Assembly: GCF_025244665.1 (NCBI RefSeq)
Contig: NZ_CP104205.1
Span: 3,531,001-3,595,000 of the forward strand
Length of the DNA stretch: 64,000 nt
Direction of reading: 5' to 3'
From: Maribacter litopenaei
GTDB taxonomy: Bacteria; Bacteroidota; Bacteroidia; Flavobacteriales; Flavobacteriaceae
This document shows positions 48,219-59,700 of this stretch, one piece after another; the first letter of the stretch is position 1, and every line of letters begins with the position of its first letter. The notes under the pieces were generated by a model. That model was not told the DNA's origin, ran no database searches, and was given only the letters and a program-made list of their open reading frames with translations. A program made the position numbers and the translations under genes.

Positions 48219-50834
48219 CTATTCGGACGCACCCTCATAAAGCGCGTTAAAAATCAATTTGTAAGTCCCTCTTGGTTGTGCCCTAAACTGAGGCCTAAAT
48301 GCGAATAAGATTACATCCCCTTCTCCATAGTTGACTTTTACCATGGCCGGTTTCTTGGCGATGTACTTTTCTTCACCCATGGCCCAACCGCTCATCAGCA
48401 AATTTTTAGGCGCGTAACTGGCAATGATTTCCACATTAGGAGCTGGGGCATCTGCAATATCCTCATCGCCACCTTCTCCCTTTTTGCTCTGTTTGTCAAT
48501 GGTGAAGGCCCGACTCCTATTAAAAGAAACCGATACGGAATCCTGCATTCCAAAAGCCAATGGATTCTTCGTGTCTATGCCTGTTTTTATTAATGACCCA
48601 GGAATGAAGAATTCCTTGCTGTCCGCTCCATCGGTCGCATCCCTAAGCGGCAATCCAAATTGCTCGATTACATAGTTGCTGGCCTCATCAAAAGCCAATA
48701 AGGTCCCACCATTCTTCACATAGTTGCTAAGTGCCAACGTACCTTCAAGTCCGATACCTCCAGTAAACTTTTCCGGCATGTCCAAGTTGGAATGCCCGTG
48801 CAAAATAGATCTGGGCCTTTGTGAAGGGATAATAAGGGCATCGTATTGGGACAAATCCACGGTCTTAATGTCCGCATCATGCAAGGTGTCCATTTCAAAT
48901 TCGTATTCATCCATGACAAATCGGGTCCAACCTTCGTCCATATTAGCCACCCAGGATTTGTAGAGTCCGACTTTAGGAAGGTGGATTTTTGTCAATCCTA
49001 TTTCAGGTTTGTCGGATACTCCAATGAATTCAAGTCCATATTCCTTTGCCAAAGTTTCTACCGACTCACTGCCCCCCGAAACAATATATGATCCTGCTGG
49101 CAAGCTTACTTTGCCCAATTTTAACTCTTCCGTTGTTTTGTAGGCGATTCCACCTCCTTTTAGAATTTTGTTGGTAGCCAACACGGAAGCATTGCTGTTT
49201 GCGCTTAGGGCATATCCAAAAGCACCTTTTCCATCCACTTCTCCCTCACTATAGGCTGCGGTATTGGTCACTTTTTCCGTTGCAACATCAAAAGAATCCT
49301 TTATTTTATCCACGGTCACACCCATCTGCATGGGTAACGTCCAACCTGCCAAGTCGTATGGTGTATCCGGTGGCCCACCAGGATACTGAAAACGGGTAGG
49401 ATAGTTCTGTTTTTCCATCAGATCCAATAAATAGGGCCTGAAGGCCTGTCCGCCATAAATAATGAAAGACCCCTTTTCATATTTTTTATCTCCGATGGTG
49501 AAATTCTTGGTGGCCTTATCAATTTCAATACCTCCTTTCAGTAGTACGTTCACTAGATTGACCGCCTCAAAATCGTCCCATTGATCTGTTCCTATGACAT
49601 AGGCAAAGGGGCCCTCGGTTTTGGCCTTTTCTATGGCCGAAGCTCCCATCTTATATATGTTGTATAGATAATTACTTTTTCTATCCGCAGCAAGGTCCAA
49701 AGTGGCCCAAGTAGCCGTTAACATATAGTCTACAGCGTCCCTAAAGTGGGACTCACCACCTTTCCAAGGGTCGGGGTACATAATGTCCGTACCGTCTGTA
49801 GGAGTACCCCCGGCTACCGTTTTCGGCAATTTTTCCGGGTCGTAAAATCTTGGTGTAGGTGTGGTATGCCCTGTTTCCGTCAAAATACCGATCATATTAT
49901 GGTAGTAGGGAACCGTACGCCCACCACCGTTCCAAAACATGGTGTAAAAATTATCTGCAATGGCTCCTGGCATATTCTCCAAACTAAAGCGCTTGGTCAT
50001 GGCAGAACCCACTTCGCTGACACCTGCCGTTACCGCAGGGTGAATTTTTGGATTCACGGGGTCCGCGTAGGGCGGAAGTGAAATCTTAGTCCAGGAAGGG
50101 GAAGATTGATGATGGTTGTAAACAATTTGTGGGTACCATTCATTATAGATGATTTTGGTAACATTATAGGTCTCCGGCATGGTGTTCATAAACCAATCCC
50201 TATTATTGTCATGCCCCATATAATAATGATATAGAATAGGGGGTCCGGAAGTTTCATAGGCGGTGCCCATGTTCTTTCTATACCAATCCACCACAATATC
50301 CAAACCATCGGGGTTCATTACGGGCATTAATATGGTAATGACATTATCCCTGATCTTTTTCATTTCAGTAGTTTCTGAAGTTGCGAGGGTATATGCTAAT
50401 TCCGAGGTCATTTGTCCATGGGCCAATTCCGTGGAGTGCATACCTCCATCTACCCAAACAACGGCCTTTCCTTCTTGGGACAATTGCATGGCCTCTTGAT
50501 CGGAGACACGTACTCCGGCCAACTTGGTGCTAATATCTTTCCATTTATCCAGTGATGCCAAGTTCTCTTCGCTGGAAATGAATAGGATGTACATCTTTCT
50601 ACCTAGGATCGTGGTGCCGATCTCCTGCATTTTCACCCTATTGGAGGCATTCGACAATTTTCCTAAATAATCCTCTATTTGGGCGTAATCTGCCAGCTTA
50701 TAATCATCCCCGACACGAAAACCGTAAACATCTTTGGGGGAGGGAACATTCTGTGCCATGGCTTGGAAAAGACACGACAATAACAATACAACGGTCATGA
50801 GCTTGACCTTGTATCCTGTTGTTTTTGAAGTCAT
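48219..50834 (-). CDS. M14 family zinc carboxypeptidase, secreted
   Basis: 871 residues from ATG 50832-50834. A signal peptide (KLMTVVLLLSCLFQAMAQ) is followed by the peptidase domain. Zn ligands HxxE are in DGGMHSTELAHG and the third His in YNHHQSSPS; the catalytic Glu region is GILTETGHTTP. The long C-terminal half has a GATase1-like fold pattern (DALIIPSQRP) of unknown role. It removes C-terminal residues from peptides in the periplasm or outside. A longer frame upstream to 51008 lacks a signal peptide and is rejected. Confidence 0.9.
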   Translation of the reverse strand: MTSKTTGYKVKLMTVVLLLSCLFQAMAQNVPSPKDVYGFRVGDDYKLADYAQIEDYLGKLSNASNRVKMQEIGTTILGRKMYILFISSEENLASLDKWKDISTKLAGVRVSDQEAMQLSQEGKAVVWVDGGMHSTELAHGQMTSELAYTLATSETTEMKKIRDNVITILMPVMNPDGLDIVVDWYRKNMGTAYETSGPPILYHYYMGHDNNRDWFMNTMPETYNVTKIIYNEWYPQIVYNHHQSSPSWTKISLPPYADPVNPKIHPAVTAGVSEVGSAMTKRFSLENMPGAIADNFYTMFWNGGGRTVPYYHNMIGILTETGHTTPTPRFYDPEKLPKTVAGGTPTDGTDIMYPDPWKGGESHFRDAVDYMLTATWATLDLAADRKSNYLYNIYKMGASAIEKAKTEGPFAYVIGTDQWDDFEAVNLVNVLLKGGIEIDKATKNFTIGDKKYEKGSFIIYGGQAFRPYLLDLMEKQNYPTRFQYPGGPPDTPYDLAGWTLPMQMGVTVDKIKDSFDVATEKVTNTAAYSEGEVDGKGAFGYALSANSNASVLATNKILKGGGIAYKTTEELKLGKVSLPAGSYIVSGGSESVETLAKEYGLEFIGVSDKPEIGLTKIHLPKVGLYKSWVANMDEGWTRFVMDEYEFEMDTLHDADIKTVDLSQYDALIIPSQRPRSILHGHSNLDMPEKFTGGIGLEGTLALSNYVKNGGTLLAFDEASNYVIEQFGLPLRDATDGADSKEFFIPGSLIKTGIDTKNPLAFGMQDSVSVSFNRSRAFTIDKQSKKGEGGDEDIADAPAPNVEIIASYAPKNLLMSGWAMGEEKYIAKKPAMVKVNYGEGDVILFAFRPQFRAQPRGTYKLIFNALYEGASE

Positions 50835-51101
50835 TTTTGAATTAGTTTGATTTTGAATCAGGAATTTAAGCATTCCTAGGCAAGAAATAAAACGGGAACG
50901 CCAAGGATTCGTACTTGTTCGGTCTCTTTTTGTAAGTTCATAATTCCACCTTGGCTTTTTTATGAATTTAGGGGTTTCCATAGAGGGTACATACAGAAGA
51001 TTTTCCATTACACAATAGGTACTAACTATGTAACTTAAGTAGCTGTAGGGACAAGGTATTCTTTTGAAATTGGCGTATAGTTATTCCTAAAATATAGCGC
51101 T

Positions 51102-51725
51102 ATGAAAACTTTACTAGAAAGAACCTTCATTAGACTATTGGTCATGGGAACCGTTTTTTCCTGTGACAAAAACGATGATGCCCAAGATTTGACCCCTATT
51201 GGTCAAACAACTTTAACCGAAGATGATAGAGAGGCCCTCCTGTTCATGTTGGAAGAGGAAAAATTGGCTCGTGACACCTATATCTATCTCGGGGAATTAT
51301 GGAACAACAATCAGTTCTTAAATATTAAGCAAAGTGAACAATCCCACATGGATGCGGTTACCCAATTGTTGGACACCTATGAAATTGACTATACCATCCT
51401 AGCCAACGGAGATTTTATCAATGCGGACATTCAGTCGTTGTACGATGCATTTATTACCAGTGGAAGTCAAAATGTGGTCGAGGCAATGGTAGTAGGAGCT
51501 ACTATAGAAGATTTGGATATCGTTGATTTGGGAGACTACATAAAGCTTACTTCAAATGCCGCCCTCATATCCGTTTTTGAAAACCTTCGGTGTGGCTCTA
51601 GAAATCACTTAAGAAGTTTTACCAATGCCCTGGAAATCATGGGGTCTTCTTATACCCCACAATACCTAGATTTAGATACGTATTTCGAAATTATTTCCGC
51701 CACCAACGAACGCTGTGGATGGTAA
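51102..51725 (+). CDS. DUF2202 ferritin-like protein, probable lipoprotein
   Basis: Protein of 207 residues. The N-terminus LLVMGTVFSCDKNDDAQ looks like a lipoprotein signal with a weak lipobox (VFSC). The DUF2202 core is LLFMLEEEKLARDTYIYLGE (first helix with the Glu residues) and the later CGSRNHLRSFTNAL. Ferritin-like four-helix fold; possible di-metal site, function unknown. It has its own palindromic end structure at 51738-51771. Confidence 0.88.
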   Translation: MKTLLERTFIRLLVMGTVFSCDKNDDAQDLTPIGQTTLTEDDREALLFMLEEEKLARDTYIYLGELWNNNQFLNIKQSEQSHMDAVTQLLDTYEIDYTILANGDFINADIQSLYDAFITSGSQNVVEAMVVGATIEDLDIVDLGDYIKLTSNAALISVFENLRCGSRNHLRSFTNALEIMGSSYTPQYLDLDTYFEIISATNERCGW

Positions 51726-51737
51726 GGCCAGCATAAA

Positions 51738-51771
51738 GGAACAGGTGTAGTGGTCACTACACCTGTTCCTT
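51738..51771. terminator. Long perfect palindrome between convergent genes
   Basis: AGGAACAGGTGTAGTG (51738-51753) pairs perfectly with CACTACACCTGTTCCT (51756-51771), a 16-bp stem with a two-base centre. No T tract on the plus side. It lies between the DUF2202 and Gfo/Idh stops and is probably a bidirectional terminator or mRNA-end stabiliser. Confidence 0.6.
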
Positions 51772-51797
51772 CTATTCTAGAATGAACTATATATAGT

Positions 51798-53110
51798 CTA
51801 CAAAACTTTTGTTTTACCAGGTGTCGGGATTTCGTAGAATCCATCCGCTTTTGGCATTACTGGTGGTGGGGTATCCCAGGTCATATCATCGGGAACCAGT
51901 TGGAGCGTGGATTGCATGGCATCCTCCCACTTGATAACCTCTCCGCTATAGGTAGCCATACGCCCCATAATAGCCGTTAAGGTGCTTTTTGCTCCGTATT
52001 CGGCATTATTAAGATCGGTATTTTCGCGAATCGCCTTGAACAATCTATTATGCTCTTCCTGATAGGGATTATGCCCGGATGAGTTTTCAAACTTCCCTAT
52101 TTCATTTCCTTCCAGATCATATAAAAAGGCCGCAGCGGCATCGTTGGTGCTTACAAAGCCCTTGGTGCCCTGAAATTGTTCCGCTACCCTATTGTAAGTG
52201 CCGGGCTGATGCCTGCACTGACTGGAAATGACGGCACCACTAGGATAAGTGAATTCTACGAAGTGGTGGTCAAAGATTTCCCCATGGTCGTGCCCGTACG
52301 TACCTGTCTTCCTCCCATACCCTGTGCCGAAACAGGAAATTCATCCAAAAACCAGTTGGCCACGTCAATATTGTGAATGTGCTGCTCCAAAATATGATCC
52401 CCACAGAGCCAGTTAAAATAGTACCAGTTCCGCATTTGATATTCCAGCTCCGTATATTCCGGTTTTCTTGGCCGTACCCAAACCCCGGCACTGTTCCAAT
52501 ACACCTGTCCGCCTACCAATTTACCAACGGCGCCTTTTTTAATCTCCTCCAATGCGGCCAAATAGTTTTCCTGATACCTGCGCTGTAGCCCTACCACTAC
52601 CTTCAGGTTCTTATCCTTTGCTTCCCGGGCATACTTTAATACTTTTTGAATACCGGGAACATCAGTGGCCACCGGTTTTTCCATAAATACATGCTTCCCA
52701 TTTTCTATGGCATAGGCGAAGTGGGCTGGCCTAAATCCCGGCGTTGTTGCCAAAATAACAACGTCCGCAAGGTCAATCGCCTTTTTATAGGCGTCAAAAC
52801 CTACAAACCTATTTTTATCCTTTACCTTGATTTTTCCCGTATCCTTATATTTCTCATAAAGGTTGTTATAACTATCGGTGAGCCTGTCCTCAAAAGCATC
52901 GGCCATGGCCACCAATTCGATATTTTCATCTGCCTGTAGGGCCTGGTTTGCTGCACCTGAGCCCCTTCCTCCACAACCTACCAAGGCTACTTTTAATTTC
53001 TTTTCATTGAAAATGTTGAACATTCCCTTAGATTCGAGTGAAGGGGTGAATACCAATCCTGCCGAAGCCATGGTACCCTTCTTTACAAAATCCCTGCGTG
53101 TATTTTTCAT
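51798..53110 (-). CDS. TAT-exported Gfo/Idh/MocA family oxidoreductase; small frame break near 52290
   Basis: About 437 residues. The twin-arginine signal is MKNTRRDFVKKGTMASAG (ATG 53108-53110). The Rossmann motif is VALVGCGGRGSGAANQAL, then EKPVATDVPG with the catalytic-region Lys. One base is lost near 52288-52294 (GMGGRQVRTG is in one frame, DHGEIFDHHFVEF in the other). This break is not at a clear CCAGA site. Such periplasmic Gfo/Idh proteins act on sugars or glycosides with a tightly bound nicotinamide cofactor. 20 bp downstream of the SUMF1-like gene. Confidence 0.88.
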
Positions 53111-53130
53111 ATGTTTAATTTTATGTGTTG

Positions 53131-54053
53131 TTAATCTATTGCTATCCAAAAAGTATTGTCTTCCTGTATTTCGGGGGTATTCACCGGTCGGACGATTCTA
53201 AACCCTACAAATGCGGCATCCGTATTCCACCATTTGCTTTGGGGAAACTGGGGATCCCGTACCTTCCAAACCAAATCGGACCCCATACGTACCGTTGAAC
53301 CTACTTCTTTGGCAGTATTCTTAAAAGACCCTCCTCTAACGACAGTAGGATACGGCTTTGTAATAGGATGAAATACCTGATCCCTTGTATAGGCATCCTC
53401 AACATATTGGTCAAGGTCCATTCTGCCACGTTGCCATATATATCATATAGGCCCCAAGGGTTGGGTTTCTTTTGTCCTACTTCGTGGTAGCTCTCCCCAC
53501 TATTTTCATCGAACCATGCGTACTCCTCTAGATTTCCGTCATTCTCAAAAAAATAGGTTCCAGCACTTCCGGCCCTTGCGGCATATTCCCATTCGGCCTC
53601 TGTAGGCAATCGGTAATATACCCCGGTCAATGCAGTAAGCCATTTACAGAACTGTGATGCGCCTAGCACGGTTACATTTGCCACTGGCAAGGAACCTTCG
53701 GAACCCATACCCAATCCCATATCCACATAAGGAATTGTGGCTCCGGTTACGGCATCGATTTCAATATTTTCGTTCTTAATGGCATCTATATCCAATTCCC
53801 GTTTTAAGAACTCGCGATAAAGCTCCCAGGTAACCTCCTTTGAGGACATCCAAAAACCATCGACAGGAACCTTCCTTTGCGGATACGCATTTTTGTATTC
53901 CGGATTGGTACTTCCCATTTGGAACGAACCAGAGGGTATCGCTACCATTTCAATTTCCAAGTCGCTTCCAGGCAGCTTCTGTGTATAGGCTTTTGGCTCT
54001 TGGTCCAAAGACACCCATAGTATCATGACCATTATAAGGGTAGTAATTTTCAT
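53131..54053 (-). CDS. SUMF1/FGE-fold protein without the catalytic Cys pair; frame break near 53412
   Basis: About 307 residues with a signal peptide-like start. FGE-sulfatase domain segments: VAIPSGSFQMGSTNPEYKN, VTWELYREFL, RLPTEAEWEYAARAG, DIYGNVAEWTL, and after the break TVVRGGSFKNTAKEV and FVGFRIVRP. The frame break near 53409-53420 may be another CCAGA-type site (EWTLDQYVEDAY). True formylglycine-generating enzymes have two Cys near the C-terminus; none are present here, so sulfatase activation is unlikely. It probably has a structural or glycan-binding role, paired with the Gfo/Idh gene. Confidence 0.8.
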
Positions 54054-54216
54054 ATTTGAAGTTCCTTCCGAAGTTGGTACCTAGTAAATATATGAAATCA
54101 TACTAATTCTTGATAACCATAGAAATACCCCGATTTATAAAACCAACAATCGGCATACATTTACCTGCCATATCAGTTCGGTAACAAATGTTACTGCACA
54201 GCTTGTTTCCCCAATC

Positions 54217-54224
54217 TAATTTTG
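54217..54224 (+). promoter_or_regulatory. -7 promoter element TAATTTTG for the efflux operon
   Basis: Exact TAnnTTTG match 20 bases before the tolC-like ATG. No TTG at the ideal -33 distance. The rest of 54054-54243 holds nothing else that I can see. Confidence 0.45.
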
Positions 54225-54243
54225 TCCAAAATATATTACAACA

Positions 54244-55546
54244 ATGAAGTATTTATTAGGATATATTATTCTTTTCTCCTGCTATTTTGGGATGGGTCAA
54301 AATACCACGCCCATTACGAAGGAAGAAGTGATGACAAGAGTAAAAGAGGGCAATAACACCCTTAAAATAGCCATGCAGGAGGCCCTGGCGGCCAAAGGTG
54401 ATTACTTGCAGACCAATGCAGTTTTATTGCCGAACATAAGCGTTTCCCATACGGGAATCGCCACTACAAATCCCCTGATGGCCTTTGGTTCCAAATTGAA
54501 CCAGCAGATCCTTACGGCAGCGGACTTCGATCCCACCCTATTGAACGACCCCAGGCAAATAGAGGATTATGCCACTAGGGTAGAAGTACAACAGCCCTTG
54601 ATCAACCTGGACGGTATGTTTCAACGAAAGGCTGCCAAGGCGAAGTGGACGGCAACCGAACTACAATCGGAACGCACTGGCGATTACATGGCTCTTGAAG
54701 TTGAAAAAGCCTATATGCAATTACAACTTGCCTATAAAACGGTGGACGTGCTGGAAAAAGCGAAGGAAACCGCTTTGGAAAAACCAGCGTATTGCAGAAA
54801 ACAGCTTTGCCCAGGGATACCTACAAAAGTCGGACGTATTGGCCGTTCAGGTACGGGTCACGGAAATAGACAACCAATTGCAATATGCCCGGAGCAATGT
54901 CCTCAATGCCAGTAACTATATATCGGTTCTCATGAACGAGACGGGTACCACGGTTCTGATGCCGACGGAATCGCTCTCCGTATCCTATTCGGACATCGAT
55001 GCGGTATCGCTTTCTGAAAACCGAAAGGATATTTTGGCCATGGATTCGGCTACGGAGGCCTACAAACAAATGTACAAAGCGGATCAAATGTCCTTTCTCC
55101 CCGGATTGAATGCTTTTGGTACCTACGAAATGCATGACGATGAAGTCTTTCAGGGGGACGCCGATGGATATTTGTTCGGGGCAGAACTTAAATGGAATCT
55201 TTTTGAGGGAAGCAAACGTTTTGGGAAATCACAGAAAAGCAAGGCCGAATACGACAAGGCCAAACTACAATTGGAGCAATACAAATCTGAAAGTGCGCTG
55301 GAACTGAACAGGGCAAAACGAAATTTGGAGAACGCCGAGAATAAGTTAAGGCTTACCAAATTGGCCTTGGAACAGTCCCAAGAATCCCTGCGGATCCGTA
55401 CGAACAGATTTGAACAGGGCTTGGAAAAAACGACCGACCTGTTAATGGCCGAAACCCAATATTCCCAAAAAACACTGGAGTACTATATGACCATTTTTGA
55501 ACACAACTATGCCTTGGCATATGTACAGTTCCTGACAAAAATTTAA
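54244..55546 (+). CDS. TolC family outer-membrane efflux protein; homopolymer frame break near 54780
   Basis: About 433 residues. A signal peptide (MKYLLGYIILFSCYFGMGQ) is followed by two OEP repeats; coiled helices include LEVEKAYMQLQLAYKTVDVL and LEQSQESLRIRTNRFEQGLE. A +1 shift lies in the A5 run at about 54779-54783; A4 restores ALENQRIAENSFAQGYLQKS. This one is a homopolymer error rather than a CCAGA site. It forms the outer-membrane channel of the RND pump encoded by the following genes. Confidence 0.92.
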
Positions 55547-55588
55547 TAATCAATACAGGTTAATGTAAGACCAATTACAACAAGAAAC

Positions 55589-56671
55589 ATGAAAAATAAA
55601 CTTTATATATCAGTAATGGCTTTGGCGGCCCTCACCATATTGGCCGGTTGCGGAAACGACCAAAAAACAACTGCGGCAACCAAAGGTCCTGCCATTTCGG
55701 TTACCACAAGTACCGTAACACAAAACAGCAATGACCCTTTCCTTACCGTAAGCGGCAAGGTAGAAGCTGCCAAGAGTGCGAACATCAGTACCCGCATGAT
55801 GGGGTATGTGGACAAGATATACGTACAGGTTGGTGAAAAAGTATCAAATGGGCAGCTCCTATTGAGCGTGAACAATGCAGATGTATCCGCCAAGTTGGCC
55901 CAAGTGAATGCCGGTATCGCCGAGGCAACCGCCTCTTATACCAATGCCGAAAAGGATTATAACCGATTTACGGCCCTTTTTAAGGAGAACAGCGCCTCCC
56001 AAAAAGAGTTAGATGACATTACGGCCCATTACACTATGGCCAAGGCCCGATTGGAGTCGGCCAAACAAATGAAGAACGAGGTCAATGCCCAAATGGGCTA
56101 TGCGAACATTCGCGCTCCCTTTGGCGGCGTGGTCACCAATAAATTTATCAATGCCGGGGATATGGCAAACCCCGGAATGCCCCTTTTGGAAGTAGAGGCC
56201 CCGGGAACCTACCAAGTGTTGGCCATGGTTCCGGAATCCGAAATCACTGAAATTAAGGATAATACCCCGGTAAACGTCCTTATTAAATCCTTGGAGCAAA
56301 ATATAAAGGGTAAAGTGACCGAGGTAAGTTCCTCCTCTAAAAACACGGGAGGTCAGTATTTGGTAAAGGTGCTCTTGGAAAAAACGGACATTCCCATCCT
56401 TTCTGGAATGTATGCCACCGTGCAGTTCCCCGTAACGAAAAAAACGAACAATGCCGCGATTATGATACCCACGGATGCCTTGGTGACGAACGGAAGTCTC
56501 ACCGGTGTGTATACCGTAAGTGAAGGTAATACAGCCCTCTTGCGATGGTTGCGATTGGGGCGCACTTTTGGTGACCGGGTAGAGGTGTTATCCGGGCTTA
56601 CCCAGGATGAAAAATACATTGTTTCCGCGGAAGGAAAACTGTACAACGGAGCAACATTGGCGATACAATAA
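55589..56671 (+). CDS. RND efflux membrane fusion lipoprotein (HlyD/MFP family)
   Basis: Protein of 360 residues. Lipoprotein signal with lipobox LAGC (AALTILAGCGND). Barrel-sandwich hybrid MMGYVDKIYVQVGEKVSNGQ, alpha-hairpin (about 95-165), GYANIRAPFGGVVTNKFINA, then beta-barrel and membrane-proximal domains. It bridges the RND pump and TolC in the periplasm. It contains an intact TCTGG (about 56401), a control site. Confidence 0.94.
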   Translation: MKNKLYISVMALAALTILAGCGNDQKTTAATKGPAISVTTSTVTQNSNDPFLTVSGKVEAAKSANISTRMMGYVDKIYVQVGEKVSNGQLLLSVNNADVSAKLAQVNAGIAEATASYTNAEKDYNRFTALFKENSASQKELDDITAHYTMAKARLESAKQMKNEVNAQMGYANIRAPFGGVVTNKFINAGDMANPGMPLLEVEAPGTYQVLAMVPESEITEIKDNTPVNVLIKSLEQNIKGKVTEVSSSSKNTGGQYLVKVLLEKTDIPILSGMYATVQFPVTKKTNNAAIMIPTDALVTNGSLTGVYTVSEGNTALLRWLRLGRTFGDRVEVLSGLTQDEKYIVSAEGKLYNGATLAIQ

Positions 56672-56675
56672 AAAA

Positions 56676-56770
56676 GGAAACGCGTTAGGGATTGCAGTGG
56701 TTACCCCGCACCTGCCTTGGCAGGGAGGCGTAAAAACGGAAAGCCCGCCCGAACGCCCCAATAATAAAAA
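56676..56770. other. Intra-operon GC-rich hairpin segment
   Basis: A non-coding stretch between the MFP and RND genes with CCTGCC/GGCAGG as a hairpin and short GC-rich blocks (GGAAAGCCCGCC, GAACGCCCC). It resembles flavobacterial intergenic repeat units, but only one copy is seen here. It may tune expression of the pump gene. Confidence 0.35.
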
Positions 56771-56775
56771 ATAAA

Positions 56776-59700
56776 ATGAAGGAAGGTTTAGCTGGCAAGA
56801 TTGCCAAACTATTTATAGGTAGTAAGTTAACGGTGCTCCTGATGATCGTATTCATGGTCATTGGGGTCTATAGCTCATTTTTGATACCACGGGAGGAAGA
56901 ACCACAGATCGATGTGCCCATGGCCGATATTTTTGTGGGATACCCTGGGGCGAGCCCAACCGAAGTGGAATCGAGGGTCATAAAACCCTTGGAGCAACTC
57001 ATCAGTAACATTAAGGGGGTGGAATATGTGTATTCCACATCCATGAAGGAACAGGGAATGGTCATCGTGCAGTTCTATGTGGGCGAAGATATTGAGCGCT
57101 CTTTCGTAAAACTGTACAATGAGATCAACAAGCACATGAACTGAGATGCCACAGGGGGTGACCTTTCCCTTGGTAAAGACCCGTGCCATAGACGATGTTC
57201 CCATGTTGGGATTGACCCTTTGGAGCGAAAACTATAGCGGCTATCAATTAGGGCAGATGGCACAGGAACTGGAAGCGGAAATCAAAAAAGTGAACGATGT
57301 GGCGGTGACCCATAAAATCGGTGGGCAAAACCGACAATTACGCGTGGTTCTGGACAAGGACAAATTGGCTGCCAGTGGACTGGATTTCCTAAGTGTTTCC
57401 GAAATGATAAAGGGCAACAACGCCCAACTGAATTCGGGTAGTTTTGACCGAAACGATACCGAATTTTTAGTGAGCGCCGGGAAGTTTTTGGAATCCGTAA
57501 CCGATGTGGAAAATCTGGTCGTGGGGGTACAACAAAATAGACCGGTCTACCTAAAACAGGTGGCAGAAATCATTGATGATCCCGAGATACCCCAAAATTA
57601 CGTGAGTCCGGGCTTTGGCCAGGCCAGTGAAAAAGCTTTGGAATATCCATCTGAATATCCTGCCGTGACCTTATCCATAGCCAAAAGGAAAGGAGCGGAT
57701 GCTATGAAAATTGCGGAAGTGATAGTGGATAAGGTGCACCATTTAAGGACCAAACTTATTCCCGATGATGTGCATGTGGAAATCACCCGAAACTACGGTG
57801 AGACGGCCTCCCATAAGGTGTCTGAACTACTCTTGCACCTCATCGGATTCATCATTGCGGTAACCTTTGTAGTAATGTTGGCCATGGGATGGCGCGGTGG
57901 CTTGGTGGTATTCCTTTCGGTACCCATTACGTTCGCCTTGACCTTGTTGAGCTACTACATGCTGGATTATACCTTAAATAGAATCACCCTGTTCGCCTTG
58001 GTATTCGTAACAGGTATCGTGGTGGACGACTCCATTATCATTGCGGAGAATATGCACCGACATTTTAAGATGAAACGCCTACCGTTTAAACAGGCCGCCC
58101 TATATGCCATTAATGAAGTTGGTAACCCTACCATTTTGGCGACGTTCACCGTAATTGCCTCGGTATTGCCCATGGCCTTCGTATCCGGATTGATGGGCCC
58201 TTATATGGCCCCAATGCCCATTGGCGCATCCATCGCCATGATCTTGTCTCTCTTTGTGGCCTTGACCATCACCCCGTATTTGGGATATATTTTCCTGCGG
58301 GAAAAGGACAAAAAGGAAACCAGTGGAAAAAGTGGAAAAACCGTTGGAGGATACCTTAATCTATAAATTCTATGACAAGTTTGAGCGCCCCTTGATCGAG
58401 CACAAGGGAAAACGTTGGATGTTCCTTGGTTTGACCTTCTTCTTGCTCATTGGTTCTATGTTGCTGTTCTTTACAAAATCGGTAGCGGTAAAAATGTTGC
58501 CCTTTGACAACAAAAACGAATTTCAGGTGGTCATCGATATGCCAGAAGGTACTACCTTGGAACGTACCGGAGTCGTAGCCCAGGAAATTTCCCAATACCT
58601 GGCCACAAGGCCGGAAGTGGTCAACTATCAAAATTATGTAGGTACCTCCGCACCCATTACCTTCAACGGTTTGGTGCGGCACTATGATCTTCGTGGCGGT
58701 AGTAATATGGCAGATATTCAAGTAAACCTTATCGACAAAGGCGAGCGAAGTGCCCAAAGTCATGATATTGCAAAATTACTCAGGCCTGAAATACAACGCA
58801 TCGCCTCAAAATACGATGCCAATGTAAAAGTGGTTGAGGTACCACCAGGACTCCCAGTACTTTCAACTATTGTTGCGGAGGTATATGGTCCGGACTATGA
58901 TACCCGGATGCAAATTGCGGATAATGTTCAGGATATCTTGAAAAACACCCAAGATGTGGTAGATATCGATTGGATGGTAGAAGCGAATGAGACGGAATAT
59001 CAGTTTGTCATAGATCGGGAAAAAGCTATGTTGTACGGGGTGGCCCCACAACAGATAGCCTATACAATGCATATGGCATTGAGCAATAGACCTATCGCCA
59101 ATCTGTACGATGAGAACGCTGTTCAACAGGTGGGATTGGTATTGGCCTTGGATGAAAAGGAGAAATCCACCATCACGGACATTGCCCAATTGAAGGTAAA
59201 GTCCCAACAAGGGAATATGATCCCCATTTCGGATTTGGTCGATATACAGCCCGTCACCAGCGCAAAGAGTATCTACCGAAAGAACCGGAAACGCGTGGTG
59301 TATGTAATGGCGGATATGGCCGGCGAGTTGGAGAGTCCAGCCTATGCTATTTTGGGCATGGAAGAGAAGTTAAAAGAAATACCGCTACCACAAGGCTATG
59401 AAATGAACGAGATGTACTTGGGACAGCCTGAATATGAAGATGATTTTACCGTAAAATGGGACGGTGAGTGGCAAATTACTTTGGAAGTATTTCGCGATTT
59501 GGGCATTGCCTTTATGGGGGCGATTATCCTTATCTATATTTTGATCGTGGGATGGTTCCGAACTTTAAAGCGCCCGTGGTCATGATGGTAGCGATACCCT
59601 TATCCTTGATCGGGATTATTCTAGGGCATTGGTTAATGGGTGCCTTCTTTACCGCGACTTCTTTTATTGGAATGATTGCTTTGGCAGGTATCATGGTGCG

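Noticed and set aside
50835..51008. Longer N-terminus for the M14 peptidase starting at 51008
   Set aside because: The extension is not signal-like and places the clear signal peptide internally; ATG 50834 fits.
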